A stretch of DNA of 64,000 nt from Astragalus membranaceus (Eukaryota > Streptophyta > Magnoliopsida > Fabales > Fabaceae). The notes beneath the pieces were generated by a model. The model saw only the letters and a program-made list of their open reading frames with translations, ran no database searches and was not told the DNA's origin. Location: NCBI GenBank assembly GCA_039519185.1, contig CM076846.1, positions 226,164,659 through 226,228,658 on the forward strand, read 5' to 3'. The translations under genes were made by a program, and so were the position numbers. Shown here piece after piece: positions 10,421 through 21,826 of the stretch. Each line of letters begins with the position of its first letter. Within the stretch, counting starts at the first letter, position 1.

Positions 10421-10976
10421 AGTGTTCTGTCAAAATTCTACAAGCTTGCCCGAAACGATCCCGTTCGATTCCAATCCTCTACTAATCTTTTCCTAACCAT
10501 TCTTCAATGATATTTGTGTTATAATGCCATGATATTGGCTATGTTTAAGAGTTTTATAAAAAATGTTTTGAGGTTATAAACGTTTCAAAAAAACAACGAA
10601 CTTAGAACACGTGTGAGGACATGTTTTATCGAAAAGGAAACGGGCTATAAGTCCTATGTGGTATTGTATAACTGACGCAGAATGATTATTATTAATTCAT
10701 CTAAACCGGTCTATGATACGTTCTATTTATTGAATTACAATTGACGCGGGATGGTTACTATTTCACTCATCTAAACCGGTCTATGATACACGATATATAA
10801 ATTATATCTAGTCGGGGTGACGACCCCTATGGATTAGCATGCTAGATGAGGGAAGTCATGAGACCTTGATCTAGGCCCCCAGATGATATGTTTTTGCCTT
10901 TAAGACATGTACTGCTATTGGCTAGTTGGGGTTCACTTAAGCTTCTTCGGGTTATTGGTGATGTGCTAAATATTAA

Positions 10977-11095
10977 AAAGATATGTTTGTAATTCATATT
11001 GAATTACCAGTTTATGTTTGTAATTCATATTGAATTACCAGTAATTGTTTGTAATTCATATCGAATTACCAGTGTATGTTGCAATTCATTAATTG
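10977..11095. repeat. Tandem repeat of GTAATTCATATTGAATTAC-type palindromes in the LTR of A
   Basis: Three to four units of about 30-35 bp each contain an imperfect palindrome. The array is repeated in the 3' LTR at about 47540-47655. Element B inserted at the last unit. Confidence 0.75.
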
Positions 11096-11474
11096 TGTGG
11101 ATACCTTGCGTTGCAGGTAATCTAATATTGCAGGTTTAGTTTTGATGATGAAAAAGATTACAGAAGGTCTGAGGATGAAAAAGATCAAGGCGATCAAAGT
11201 AAGAGTGATCTAAAAGCCAAAGGTAATGGCCGAAGAGAATAAAAATAACAAAGCATCAAAGTCAATCCAAGACAATCAAGCCCAACAATTGAAGATTAAA
11301 GTTTAAGGGTTGTCCTTAAATATAAGGGTAGTCCTTAGGGTTTGGGTGAGCCTTAGGAATTGTGTAAGCTCTTTTCGAAGGTCAGCTCGTATCTCAAAGT
11401 CTCACACACTCACAAAGTTTTTTAAAGGTGCATGCATATTTACGTAAACATTCTTGTCACCTTTAAAATAACAA

Positions 11475-11886
11475 AATCGATTTTTCTCATGCATAAACAA
11501 ATATCAAAATCGATTTTCAGGTAAAATAGAAAAGGTAGAAATCGATTGTCAGGTCATGTCCTTCAGTACATAAATCGATTTCTGAGCCAAATATTTTTTA
11601 AGGGAAGAATCGATTCCCAATCTTTTGCAAATAACTGAGAATCGATTCCCACTTGTCTCGGGCAAGCTGAAAATCGATTCCTACATATTGTAACTTAGTG
11701 AAGAATCGATTCCTAGCCTCCCGGAGATCCTAAGAATCGATTACATCCATTTTACAAACAAATCAGAATCGATTCCTAGATCAGATCAAGCAAATGAATC
11801 GATTCCTAGATCCATTCCAATTAACAAAGAATCGATTCTTTTAAACATTTTCAACGTGAGATCTGGATTTTCAAAATCTATAAATA
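11475..11886 (+). promoter_or_regulatory. Twelve AATCGATT sites at ~32-bp spacing plus TATA box in the LTR of B
   Basis: AATCGATT occurs at 11475, 11508, 11540, 11573, 11608, 11640, 11672, 11704, 11735, 11767, 11797 and 11830. Spacing is 30-35 bp (mean about 32, close to three helical turns). The bases between sites are poorly conserved while the 8-bp palindrome is invariant. The last site ends 42 bp before TATAAATA (11879-11886). This has the position and form of a U3 enhancer array for a dimeric DNA-binding protein. The 3' LTR repeats it from 15766. Confidence 0.75.
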
Positions 11887-12115
11887 GAGGCTTCACCACC
11901 TCCATTTATCAACCAACCCATTCTCACGATCTATCACTTCTGAAAAACTCTTATATTTTATTTGTGTTCTTCTCGCACCACTGGTCCGTCAAGAGCTGAT
12001 CCTACGTTAAGAGTTAGGTGGGGTTGTATCCTTCAAGTTGTAATATCTGCCTACACTAAGAGGTATTTCTGTATTTACATTACTGTTATATTGTTGGTAT
12101 AATTTGTACTAGAGA

Positions 12116-12249
12116 GTGGGGTATCTCTCTAGGGGTAGCTGCATGTACTAGGAAGTGGGGTATCTTTCTAGGGCAGTTGTTGTAACAAGGGTGGGGTATC
12201 TCTTGTTGTTGTGCTATTAGATTTTAGGGCTCTTTATAGGTGGGGTATC
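12116..12249 (+). repeat. GTGGGGTATC direct repeats in the LTR of B
   Basis: Four copies of GTGGGGTATC stand at 12116, 12155, 12191 and 12240, downstream of the TATA box in the probable R/U5 region. They recur in the 3' LTR. The role is unknown. Confidence 0.75.
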
Positions 12250-12581
12250 CTAGTAGAAGAGTGCCTGAGTCTGTAAAGGTTTTCCAAGGCACCTGTAAGC
12301 CTTGTTGTTTTGGTTAGTGGAAAATCTCACAAGGGTGTGAGGACTGGACGTAGGTCACTAGGAGGTGACCGAACCAGGATAAATCTCTGCGTGCTTTACT
12401 GCTTTCCTGCTTTACTGTTATTCTACTTTACTGCTTTATAGTCTAATTCCTTCGCTTCCACTTAACCTGCGCGAAAATTGATCTAAGTCATTGAAAAGGA
12501 GAAAAACGTTTTTGAAAGATCAGAAAAGTTTTAAATCTCAATTCACCCCCCCTCTTGAGACTGAAGCCACTTGGTAACAAG

Positions 12582-12593
12582 TGGTATCAGAGC
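12582..12593 (+). other. Primer-binding site of element B
   Basis: TGGTATCAGAGC, complementary to the 3' end of initiator Met-tRNA, starts two bases after the 5' LTR. Confidence 0.9.
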
Positions 12594-12631
12594 TAGACTC
12601 TTGTATAAAGGGCCTAGCAGCTTCAAGAGAA

Positions 12632-14260
12632 ATGGCTTCAGGTTGGTCTACGCAAGAGGGTGCATCTCTTTTCCGTCCTCCGGGATTCAACGGAGAAGAC
12701 TATGCATATTGGAAAGAAAGAATGAGAATTTTTATTGAAGGGGTAGACTTAGATGTTTGGGATGCTGTGGAAAAAGGACCTTTCGTTCCCACACACATAG
12801 TAGATGGTATTCTTACAATTAAAAGTAGAAATGAATGGTCTGATGATGAGAAAAGAAAAGTGCAACTTAATTTTCGTGCTAAAAATATTTTTACTTCTGC
12901 TTTGAGTGCTGATGAATTTTTTCGAGTTTCAAACTGTAAAACTGCCCAAGAAATGTGGGATAATCTTCAAGTTACTCATGAGGGTACAAGTGAAGTGAAA
13001 ATGGCAAGAACAAATACTCTTACCAGAGAATACGAATTGTTCAGAATGAAAACAGGTGAAACAATATCAGAGATGCAGAAAAGGTTCACTCATATAGTGA
13101 ACAAATTGGGTTCATTAGGAAAATCATTTCCTCCCGAAGACTTGATCAACAAAGTGCTAAGATGCCTAAACAGAGAATGGCAACCAAAGGTGACTGCAAT
13201 AACTGAGTCAAGAAACTTGACTAGCATGACTCTCGGCACCCTGTTTGGGAAATTACTAGAGCACGAGTTAGAGCTCACTCGTCTAGCAGAGCATGAAGGA
13301 AAAGACAAGAAGAACAAAAACTTAGCTCTCAAAGCTTCCAGTTCAAGCTCATCCGACGATAGTGATGATTCGGAAGATGAAGATGAAGACGAGGAGAAAA
13401 TGGAACTAATGGTTAGTAAATTCAAAAAGTTCATGAGAAGGGAAAGATCTCTCAAAAAGAATTCTCCAACCAAAAGAGGCTCAAGCAAAGAAAACTTCTC
13501 AAGTCCTCCAACTTGCTACGAATGTGGTAAATCCGGACACCTGACGATGAAGTGCCCGAACTTAGAAAGAAAATTGTCAAAGTTCAAGAAAAAGGGGTCC
13601 AAAGGAAACAATGGTAGAAAAGCCTACATAGCTTGGGAAGACAATGACATGAACTCAACAGATAACTCAGAAAGCGAAAAAGGTCAAGTTGCTCTCATGG
13701 CCGACCACGACAGCGAAAGTGAAACTGAGGTATATTCTAACTCTGAATCTTTACAAGATGCCTATGATGAATTATATGAAGCATTTACTGAACTGCATGA
13801 TAAATCCTTAAAACTAGCTAAAGCATTAGATAAATCTAAGAAAGTTATCACTCATCTTGAAAATGCTGTTACTGCTTTAACTAAAGAAAAGTCAGAGCTT
13901 AGAAAAGAAAATGATAGCCTTGCATGCTTTAAAGAAAATTATACTTGTGGTAAATGTGTTGAATCTGAAAAGAAAATTCATGAACTGGAATGGACTGTTG
14001 GGAAATTGTCTAGTTTACAAAATGTGCATCATATATTCCCTAGAAACAAACCCATAGAAAGGCATGTTCATTATAAACCAAAATTTTCCACTAGACCTTA
14101 TATTACATGTTATTATTGTGGTAAACCTGGACATACAGCTTCTGTTTGCAGGGCAAGAGGTAAACAAAATATGAAAAAGGTGTGGGTTCCCAAAGGAACC
14201 ATACCAAACACTAACCCACAAGGACCCAAAGAGATTTGGGTACCTAGAATCCTGTTTTAG
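12632..14260 (+). CDS. gag: copia-type Gag of element B
   Basis: The gene encodes 542 residues from ATG 12632. The frame is open further upstream, but that part is the primer site. The N-terminal half is a retrotransposon capsid/UBN2-type region (PPGFNGEDYAYWKERM near the start, then EMWDNLQVTHEGTSEVK). An acidic serine-rich stretch (about 13350-13400) follows. The first CCHC zinc knuckle is CYECGKSGHLTMKC (about 13513-13554), then a coiled-coil-like segment and a second knuckle CYYCGKPGHTASVC (about 14107-14150). The frame is fully open, unlike the pol relic behind it, so the protein may still be made and package RNA. No protease is fused. Confidence 0.85.
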   Translation: MASGWSTQEGASLFRPPGFNGEDYAYWKERMRIFIEGVDLDVWDAVEKGPFVPTHIVDGILTIKSRNEWSDDEKRKVQLNFRAKNIFTSALSADEFFRVSNCKTAQEMWDNLQVTHEGTSEVKMARTNTLTREYELFRMKTGETISEMQKRFTHIVNKLGSLGKSFPPEDLINKVLRCLNREWQPKVTAITESRNLTSMTLGTLFGKLLEHELELTRLAEHEGKDKKNKNLALKASSSSSSDDSDDSEDEDEDEEKMELMVSKFKKFMRRERSLKKNSPTKRGSSKENFSSPPTCYECGKSGHLTMKCPNLERKLSKFKKKGSKGNNGRKAYIAWEDNDMNSTDNSESEKGQVALMADHDSESETEVYSNSESLQDAYDELYEAFTELHDKSLKLAKALDKSKKVITHLENAVTALTKEKSELRKENDSLACFKENYTCGKCVESEKKIHELEWTVGKLSSLQNVHHIFPRNKPIERHVHYKPKFSTRPYITCYYCGKPGHTASVCRARGKQNMKKVWVPKGTIPNTNPQGPKEIWVPRILF

Positions 14261-14790
14261 ATCATTGCAGGTATGCTTCAAGGTATGGGGGCAGATTGAT
14301 ACCTTGACAGCAAAGACTCAAAGCGCATGACCGGAGACGTAATAAAGTTCTTAACACTCACCCCCGGAAAAAGCCGTCATGTGACTTGTGATAAATAGAG
14401 GAAGAATCACCGGTAAAGGTCAGATTGGTTAAAATTTTTTATTCACCTCTATTTTGAAAATGTGCTTAAAATAGTTTATTAAGTCAAATATGTGACTAGC
14501 GAAACATAGACTAATTTCATGCATCATTAAGAACAATATCTATAAGGCATGATTAGAATAACAGGAATCAACAAAAGTATTCTGGTCAACCCTCTAGGAC
14601 TGATCATATAGAAATTATACATCACCTTCTTAGAGGTTATGGTTAGAAAGGCAATAGTGTGATTGAGTTAGTTGAATCGTCAAAATCAGCTAGTTGATAT
14701 TTTCACAAATCCATTGCAAAAGAAAACCTGGTTCTTCACTTATTCAAATGAGGTTTCAATTAAATGTTTTTCAAAGTGATTTTTTAAAGA
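14261..14790 (+). pseudogene. Relic of copia pol (protease start and RNase H end)
   Basis: After gag, 14270-14400 encodes broken fragments like the start of a copia protease (YLDS... RMTGDVIKFLTL) with stops. About 14590-14760 gives fragments like the end of copia RNase H (a HIEIIHHL-like stretch, then a SVIELVESS-like stretch) with stops. Integrase and RT between them are deleted. The remaining 14790-15386 is noncoding and ends in a polypurine tract AAAAAGGGGGAGAA (about 15373-15386). Confidence 0.65.
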
Positions 14791-15386
14791 AATGTGAATT
14801 TAAGTGAAATTGTGACTTGTGAATTTCTGCAGTTAAAGTGCTATTTTTTTCCTGAAATCTATTTTACAATCAACTGCTAGCACTGGTATTTTTCGAAAAA
14901 TACATGCTCACAATCGCTGTTTACCTAAAATAATTTTTCTCCCATATTCTGGCTGCCATCACCAACTTTCAAACTAAGCAGCATGAAATGTATAAAGCTT
15001 AAAACAACTGCTTCACAGATTTTTGAGACTCATAATTAGCTTTTACCTGTGTTTGATAAAATATTCTCTTCATGGTCTCAAATATGTTTTTCTTCAAGTT
15101 TTGATGATCACTTACAAATCAGCAACGGTTCTTTTACCTTGTCAAATAGCCGTGACATTCGGTTCGCAAACTCTATCTTACGTTGACCCTCTTTGATCAT
15201 GACAAAAAGGGGGAGAGAAATATAGGGTTGCATATGAGCATATAGAACTTGCATATTATGCATCTAGTCAATAAGTCAGGGGGAGCATCATGATAGGGGG
15301 AGCATCATATATATATATTATCTGTTTGTACTAACCTCCCACCTTGAGATGAGTTAATGTTTTGTCATCATCAAAAAGGGGGAGAA

Positions 15387-16870
15387 TGTGGATACCTTGC
15401 GTTGCAGGTAATCTAATATTGCAGGTTTAGTTTTGATGATGAAAAAGATTAGAGAAGGTCTGAGGATGAAAAAGATCAAGGCGATCAAAGTAAGAGTGAT
15501 CTAAAAGCCAAAGGTAATGGCCGAAGAGAATAAAAATAACAAAGCATCAAAGTCAATCCAAGACAATCAAGCCCAACAATTGAAGATTAAAGTTTAAGGG
15601 TTGTCCTTAAATATAAGGGTTGTCCTTAGGGTTTGGGTGAGTCTTAGGAATTGTGTAAGCTCTTTTCGAAGGTCAGCTCGTATCTCAAAGTCTCACACAC
15701 TCACAAAGTTTTTTAAAGGTGCATGCATATTTACGTAAACATTCTTATCACCTTTAAAATAACAAAATCGATTTTTCTCATGCATAAACAAATATCAAAA
15801 TCGATTTTCAGGTAAAATAGAAAAGGTAGAAATCGATTGTCAGGTCATGTCCTTCAGTACATAAATCGATTTCTGAGCCAAATATTTTTTAAGGGAAGAA
15901 TCGATTCCCAATCTTTTGCAAATAACTGAGAATCGATTCCCACTTGTCTCAGGCAAGCTGAAAATCGATTCCTACATATTGTAACTTAGTGAAGAATCGA
16001 TTCCTAGCCTCCCGGAGATCCTAAGAATCGATTACATCCATTTTACAAACAAATCAGAATCGATTCCTAGATCAGATCAAGCAAATGAATCGATTCCTAG
16101 ATCCATTCCAATTAACAAAGAATCGATTCTTTTAAACATTTTCAACGTGAGATCTGGATTTTCAAAATCTATAAATAGAGGCTTCACCACCTCCATTTAT
16201 CAACCAACCCATTCTCACGATCTATCACTTCTGAAATACTCTTATATTTTATTTGTGTTCTTCTCGCACCACTGGTCCGTCAAGAGCTGATCCTACGTTA
16301 AGAGTTAGGTGGGGTTGTATCCTTCAAGTTGTAATATCTGCCTACACTAAGAGGTATTTCTGTATTTACATTACTGTTATATTGTTGGTATAATTTGTAC
16401 TAGAGAGTGGGGTATCTCTCTAGGGGTAGCTGCATGTACTAGGAAGTGGGGTATCTTTCTAGGGCAGTTGTTGTAACAAGGGTGGGGTATCTCTTGTTGT
16501 TGTGCTATTAGATTTTAGGGCTCTTTATAGGTGGGGTATCCTAGTAGAAGAGTGCCTGAGTCTGTAAAGGTTTTCCAAGGCACCTGTAAGCCTTGTTGTT
16601 TTGGTTAGTGGAAAATCTCACAAGGGTGTGAGGACTGGACGTAGGTCACTAGGAGGTGACCGAACCAGGATAAATCTCTGCGTGCTTTACTGCTTTCCTG
16701 CTTTACTGTTATTCTACTTTACTGCTTTATATTCTAATTCCTTCGCTTCCACTTAACCTGCGCGAAAATTGATCTAAGTCATTGAAAAGGGGAAAAACGT
16801 TTTCGAAAGATCAGAAAAGTTTTAAATCTCAATTCACCCCCCCTCTTGAGACTGAAGCCACTTGGTAACA
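15387..16870 (+). repeat. 3' LTR of element B
   Basis: The 1484-bp LTR is nearly identical to the 5' LTR and is followed by target duplicate AATTG at 16871-16875. Confidence 0.92.
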
Positions 16871-17327
16871 AATTGAATTGCCAGATAAATGTTTTATAAA
16901 GAAACCGAGAGCGTGGTTAGGGGTCTCGGTAGAACTCACTGAGATTGTATCTCATTGTTTATATGTTGTTGTTTTACAGAGAAACAGTGAAAGAGGAGAT
17001 CCAAGAGGCACGAGTAGGTTGTACTCGGATGGTTTTAAGATTATGTTTTCCCTTGTTATATTTGTATCATAACATTATGTTTCTATCGGATGTAAGCATT
17101 ATGTAGTTATTTCCGCGCTTTCTTGTATTATATTGAACACTAAATCTTGCTGATGGTTGATGGTCAGGGAACCGTTGTGGTCTTATTTATTATTAAGATT
17201 ATTTTGGTGTTATTCAGCAAAAATATATAGTGGTGTTCAGTATCTAAACAGGAATTTATATATCTGGTGTGTTACAGTTGGTACACTTAGATAATTCTAC
17301 TCGTTAGAAATACCGGGGTGTTAGAGT

Positions 17328-17339
17328 TGGTATCAGAGC
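17328..17339 (+). other. Primer-binding site of element A
   Basis: TGGTATCAGAGC, matching initiator Met-tRNA, starts two bases after the 5' LTR end. Confidence 0.85.
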
Positions 17340-17389
17340 AGTTCGACCTAGTCGGACTTCGATGCTAGAGTCTTTTACCTCCTTTAGTT

Positions 17390-20300
17390 ATGATTCTTCT
17401 TAGTATGCTATTAGACATTGAGCTTGATCAACTTAATACTTTGTGCATATTTCGCAGAATCATTGCCGGAAGAGGTAGAGGAAACCCTCCTCCTGTTGAT
17501 CCACATTTCGAATGGATGCAAAATGTGATTGAGAATCAGCAGAAGATGATGCAGGATATGTTGCAAATGTAGCATCAGCAAATTGCTCTGCAGCAGCCTA
17601 ATGTTCAACCTTATCAAGAAGATCCTAACAGGACATACTTCCGATTCCAAAAGATGAATCCCCCGGTTTTCAAGGGTGGATCTGACCCAATGACTGGTCA
17701 TTATTGGATAGATGCAATGGAGAGAATCTTCCGAACCTTGCAATGCGGTGAAGAAGAAAAGGTAATTTGTGCGGCAAATGCCCTGAATGAAGATGCCCAC
17801 ACCTCGTGGAATAATGCACGGGAAATGATGGGAATTCAAGGAACTCCCCTCACTTGGGATAACTTCAAAAAATCATTCATGGGACAATATTTCCCTTCGG
17901 TGAAAAGACTAAGCAAGAAAGCTGAGTTTGTGAACCTCAAACAAGGTGATATGTCAGTTGGGGAATATGCGGTGAAATTTGAAAGACTGTCACAGTTCTA
18001 TGAGTTGGGGAGGTATGCCCCAAATGATAGGTGGAAGATGCAAATGTTCAAAGAAGGCCTTTGTGCGGATGTGGGCCAAGGCTTTAGTTCTTACACTATG
18101 GTCAATTATCCTACCTTAGTCTAACAAGCATATGCAGCTGAAGAGGATCTGAGGAAAATGTATGACGAAAGAAAAGATTATTGGAAGGGTAAGAAGAAAA
18201 TGACTGAATCTTCCACTCCAAGCAAACCTTTCAAAGGAAACAACCAGGGAAAGAAGGTGCAATCAGTTGATTCCTCCAACTTTAATAATTGTGCTCGATG
18301 TGGAAACCGGCATCGTGGTGAGTGTCGCCAGGGATCAAATCAGTGCTATTATTGGAAAGAAAAGGGTCACTATGCTAATGAGTGCCCAGCAAGAAGAGTT
18401 TCAAAGAAACACCAGATGCTCCCACGCAGGGACGTGTCAACAATCTGGATGCTCAGACCATCACACCTAATGACAATTTACTGAGCGGTATGGGATCTCT
18501 TTTCAATAACTCCATCAGTATATTATATGATTCGGGTGCAACCCACTGTTTTATAGCTCAATCATGTGTGGATTGCTTGGGACTAGCGTTATCTCCGCTA
18601 TCCGGGCCAATAACTATTTTAACTGCTGCTAAGGGTCGTGTTCAAACCCAATCATTGTGTCAAAATTGTCTACTTGTCATAGGAGACGGAAATTTCGTTG
18701 TAGAATTTATTTGTTTTCCTATGAGAAGTATGGACATCGTTCTGGGTATGAATTGGATGACTGCAAATCATGTTACAATCGACTGTGCCAATCGAACAAT
18801 CAGTTTCGTCTCAGAATCTGTTGAATTGACTAAGGAAAATTTTAAAGCAGTTATCTCTTTCACCTCAGCAAGCCAGTCATTATTTCAAGGTACGGAAGCT
18901 TATGTTATTATGTTATCTGCATCCACTGAAACTGGTTTAGATTTGACATCTGTTCAAATTGTGAATGAATTTCTGGATGTTTTTCCGGATGAAGTTTCTT
19001 CTGTACCTCCAGATCGAGAGGTAGAGTTTTCAATAGAATTGGTTCCTGGCACAGGGTCAATATCTATTGCTCCTTATCGAATCTCCTTTAGAATTAAAGG
19101 AATTGAAATCCCAACTCGAAGAGTTGATATCAAAGAAATTCATTCGACCGAGTGCTTCTCCATGGGGTGCTCCTGTGTTGCTAGTCAAGAAGAAGGATGG
19201 TAGCATGAGATTATGCATTGATTATCAACAAATCAACAAAGTGACGATCAAGAATAAATATCCCTTGCCAAGGATAGATGATTTGATTGATCAACTTCGA
19301 GGTGCTGTGGTGCTTTCTAAAATTGATCTAAGGTTGGGGTATCATCAAATAAAGGTTAGAGCCTTAGATATTCCGAAGACAGCTTTCCGTACTAGGTATG
19401 GACATTACGAGTTCGTAGTAATTCCCTTCGGTTTGACTAATGCTCCAGCGATATTCATGGATTACATGAACCGAGTCTTCCACACGTACCTGGATCAGTT
19501 TGTAGTCGTTTTCATCGATGATATCTTGGTGTACTCGAAGACCATTGAGGAGCATGTTCAACATCTCCGCATTGTTCTGAATGTACTCCGAGAAAAGAAG
19601 TTGTACGCAAAACCTTCGAAGTCTGATTTCTGGATGTCTGAGATAAAAATTTTGGGACACGTGATTTCCCAATCGGGAGTTGCTGTAGATCCCAGTAAAG
19701 TGGAAGTTGTGTTAAACTGGGAATGACCAACGTTAGTCACAGAGATCAGAAGTTTCTTGGGTCTAGCTGGTTATTATAGGAGATTTATTCAAGGGTTCTC
19801 ACAGTTAGTTCTCCCGCTTACTCGGTTAACTCGTAAGGGTAAGCCGTTTACGTGGGATGCTGATTGTGAAGAATGTTTTCAAGAATTGAAAACTCGGTTG
19901 ACTTCTGCTCCGATCCTGATTCTTCTGGATCCGTCTTTGGAATTCCAAATTTACAACGATGCTTCTGGGAAGGGTTTAGGATGTGTTCTCATGCAGAATC
20001 AACAAGTGGTAGCTTATGCATCCAGGCAGTTAAAGTATCACGAGGAGAATTATCCGACTCATGATTTGGAGTTGCCAGCTATTGTGTATGCACTGAAGAT
20101 TTGGAGACATTACCTGTATGGGTCTCGTTTCGAAATCTTTAGTGATCACAAAAGTTTAAAGTATCTGTTTGATCAGAAAGAACTGAATAACAGACAAAGA
20201 AGATGGGTAGAATTACTGAAGGATTATGACTTCGAGTTGATGTATCATCCAGGAAAGGCCAATGTTGTAGCTGATGCGCTGAGTAGGAAATCCATTCACA

Positions 20301-21826
20301 TGGCAGAGTTAATGGTGCATGGAATGGAATTGTTAGAGTCTTTTAGAGACTTGAATTTGTATGCAAAGCCAAGAAGGAACCAATTAGTGTTGAGCCAAAT
20401 AAGGATCTCTAGTTCCTTAAGGGATTCTATTCGCTTAGCATAGGAAATTGATGTGAAGCTGCAATCACAAAAAGTGTTGCCAAATTTTACCGAAGATAGT
20501 GATGGAGTTATTTGCTTCAACGGTAGAATTTGTGTGTCCGGTGATGAAGTTATTAAAAGGCAAGTGTTAGAGGAAGCACACCGAAGTCTATATTCTGTAC
20601 ATCCTGGATCTACCAAGATGTACAGAGATTTAAAATAGGTGTACTGGTGGCATGGAATGAAATTAGAGATTGCGGAATTTGTGTCTCGATGCTTAACTTG
20701 TCAAAGAGTTAAGGTAGAGCATCAGAAGCCTGCTGGTCTGTTGCAGCCACTAGACGTGCCAGTGTGGAAATGGGAAGACATTTCTATGGATTTTGGCATG
20801 GCATTGCCAAGGTCCCAAGCCGGTAATGACTCCATTTGGGTAGTTGTGGATCGGTTAACTAAATCAGCTCATTTTATTCCTGTTCGTTCGAACAATAAAG
20901 TATCCAAGTTAGCTGAGGAATACCTGAAAAATATAGTAAGGTTACATGGGGTTCCTACCAGTATTGTGTCGGATCGAGATCCGAAGTTCACTTCTCGATT
21001 TTGGAAAGCTTTGAATGAAGCCTTGGGGACAAAGGTATTTGTTAGTACCGCTTATCACCCGCAGACGGACGGTCAGACAGAGAGAAATATCCAAACTTTA
21101 GAGGATATGCTTCGGGCTTCTGTGCTCAATAACGGAAGAAAATGGGAGGACCATCTTCCATTGGTGGAGTTCTCCTACAACAATAGTTATCATTCCAGTA
21201 TCGGAATGGCCCCATTTGAAGCTTTGTATGAAAGGAAATGTAGAACTCTGTTATGTTGGTGGGACGTCGGCGAGAACCGATTGTTAGGACCTGAATTGGT
21301 TCATGAAACTACTAAAAAGATCCGGCAAATTAAAGAAAGAATGAAAGCTGCCCAGAGTAGGCAAGAGAGCTATGCTGATAAAAGAAGAAGGTCATTAGAG
21401 TTTGAGCCTGGTGATCATGTATTTTTGAGATTATCACCAATGATTGGTACAAGTAGGGCATTGCTGGCGAAGAAACTCAGTCCTCGATATATTGGACCCT
21501 TCCAAATTATCGAGCGAGTTGGGCCACTAGCATACCGTATACCTTTGCCTCCACCATTGTCCAATCTTCATGATGTATTCCAAGTATCTCAATTGCGAAA
21601 GTACATTCCCGATCCGGGTCAGCCGTTGAATTTTGAGACGATTGACCTCCGACCGGACCTGTCTTTCCAACCTCATCCAAGTTACATCATGGAACGTGGC
21701 GAAAAGACGCTTCGGACGAAGACGATTCCCATTGTCAAGGTGGTTTGGGATGGTTTTTCCACCGAGGAAGCTACTTGGGAATTGGAGGACGATATACGAA
21801 CTCGATATCCGTATTTATTCTCTTAA
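17390..21826 (+). pseudogene. gag-pol: Degenerate gag-pol of chromovirus A
   Basis: In order: gag (about 17450-18400) with a damaged zinc knuckle CYYWKEKGHYANEC, in which tryptophan replaces the second cysteine. Then protease with YDSGATHCF (about 18526), RT with LSKIDLRLGYHQ and FIDDILVYSK (about 19310-19540), RNase H with DASGKGLGCVL and YASRQL (about 19955-20035), integrase with HPQTDGQTER (about 21057), and a C-terminal chromodomain-like stretch VVWDGFSTEEATWELEDD. Stops interrupt the frame at 17570, 18122, 19724, 20441 and 20636, and frame changes lie near 18400 and 19080. It cannot make a full polyprotein. The chromodomain and LTR length fit the Tekay lineage. Confidence 0.88.

Larger units (their letters stand above)
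11096..12579 (+). repeat. 5' LTR of element B
   Basis: The LTR is 1484 bp, starts TGTGG and ends GGTAACA. It holds the AATCGATT array, a TATA box at 11879-11886 and a downstream repeat of GTGGGGTATC. It equals the 3' LTR in length. Confidence 0.92.
11096..16870 (+). mobile_element. Element B: gag-only copia derivative (TR-GAG-like), recent insertion
   Basis: Two 1484-bp LTRs (TGTGGATACC...GGTAACA) flank a copia-type gag gene and a short relic of pol. A perfect 5-bp target duplication AATTG (11091-11095 and 16871-16875) is confirmed by the uninterrupted sequence in the 3' LTR of A (TTAATTGAATTGCC near 47650). I count nine differences between the LTRs, about 0.6 percent, so the insertion is young. 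Integrase and most of reverse transcriptase are absent, so it must have moved with proteins from a related full element. Confidence 0.88.
9366..17325 (+). repeat. 5' LTR of element A (interrupted at 11096-16875)
   Basis: The LTR consists of 9366-11095 plus 16876-17325, about 2180 bp without the insertion and one target duplicate. It starts TGTAACAT. It ends GTGTTAGA, where TGTTACA would be expected, immediately before the primer site. A second TGTGTTACA at 17267-17275 is a less likely end because it lies about 50 bp from the primer site. Confidence 0.75.

Noticed and set aside
10171..10510. Frames across the GC-rich part of the LTR of A (also 33574-33983)
   Set aside because: They arise from palindromic GCACG motifs in an LTR, differ between the two LTRs and match no domain known to me.
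11475..11837. AATCGATT array as a CRISPR or centromeric satellite
   Set aside because: The core is only 8 bp with related spacers, occurs inside each LTR copy and is adjacent to a TATA box, so a promoter array is more likely.
12581..12631. N-terminal extension of Gag B starting at GTG
   Set aside because: These bases are the tRNA primer site; the first ATG at 12632 is the plausible start.
17267..17275. TGTGTTACA as the 5' LTR end of A
   Set aside because: It resembles an LTR end but lies ~50 bp from the primer site; the TGTTAGA at 17319-17325 is adjacent to it.
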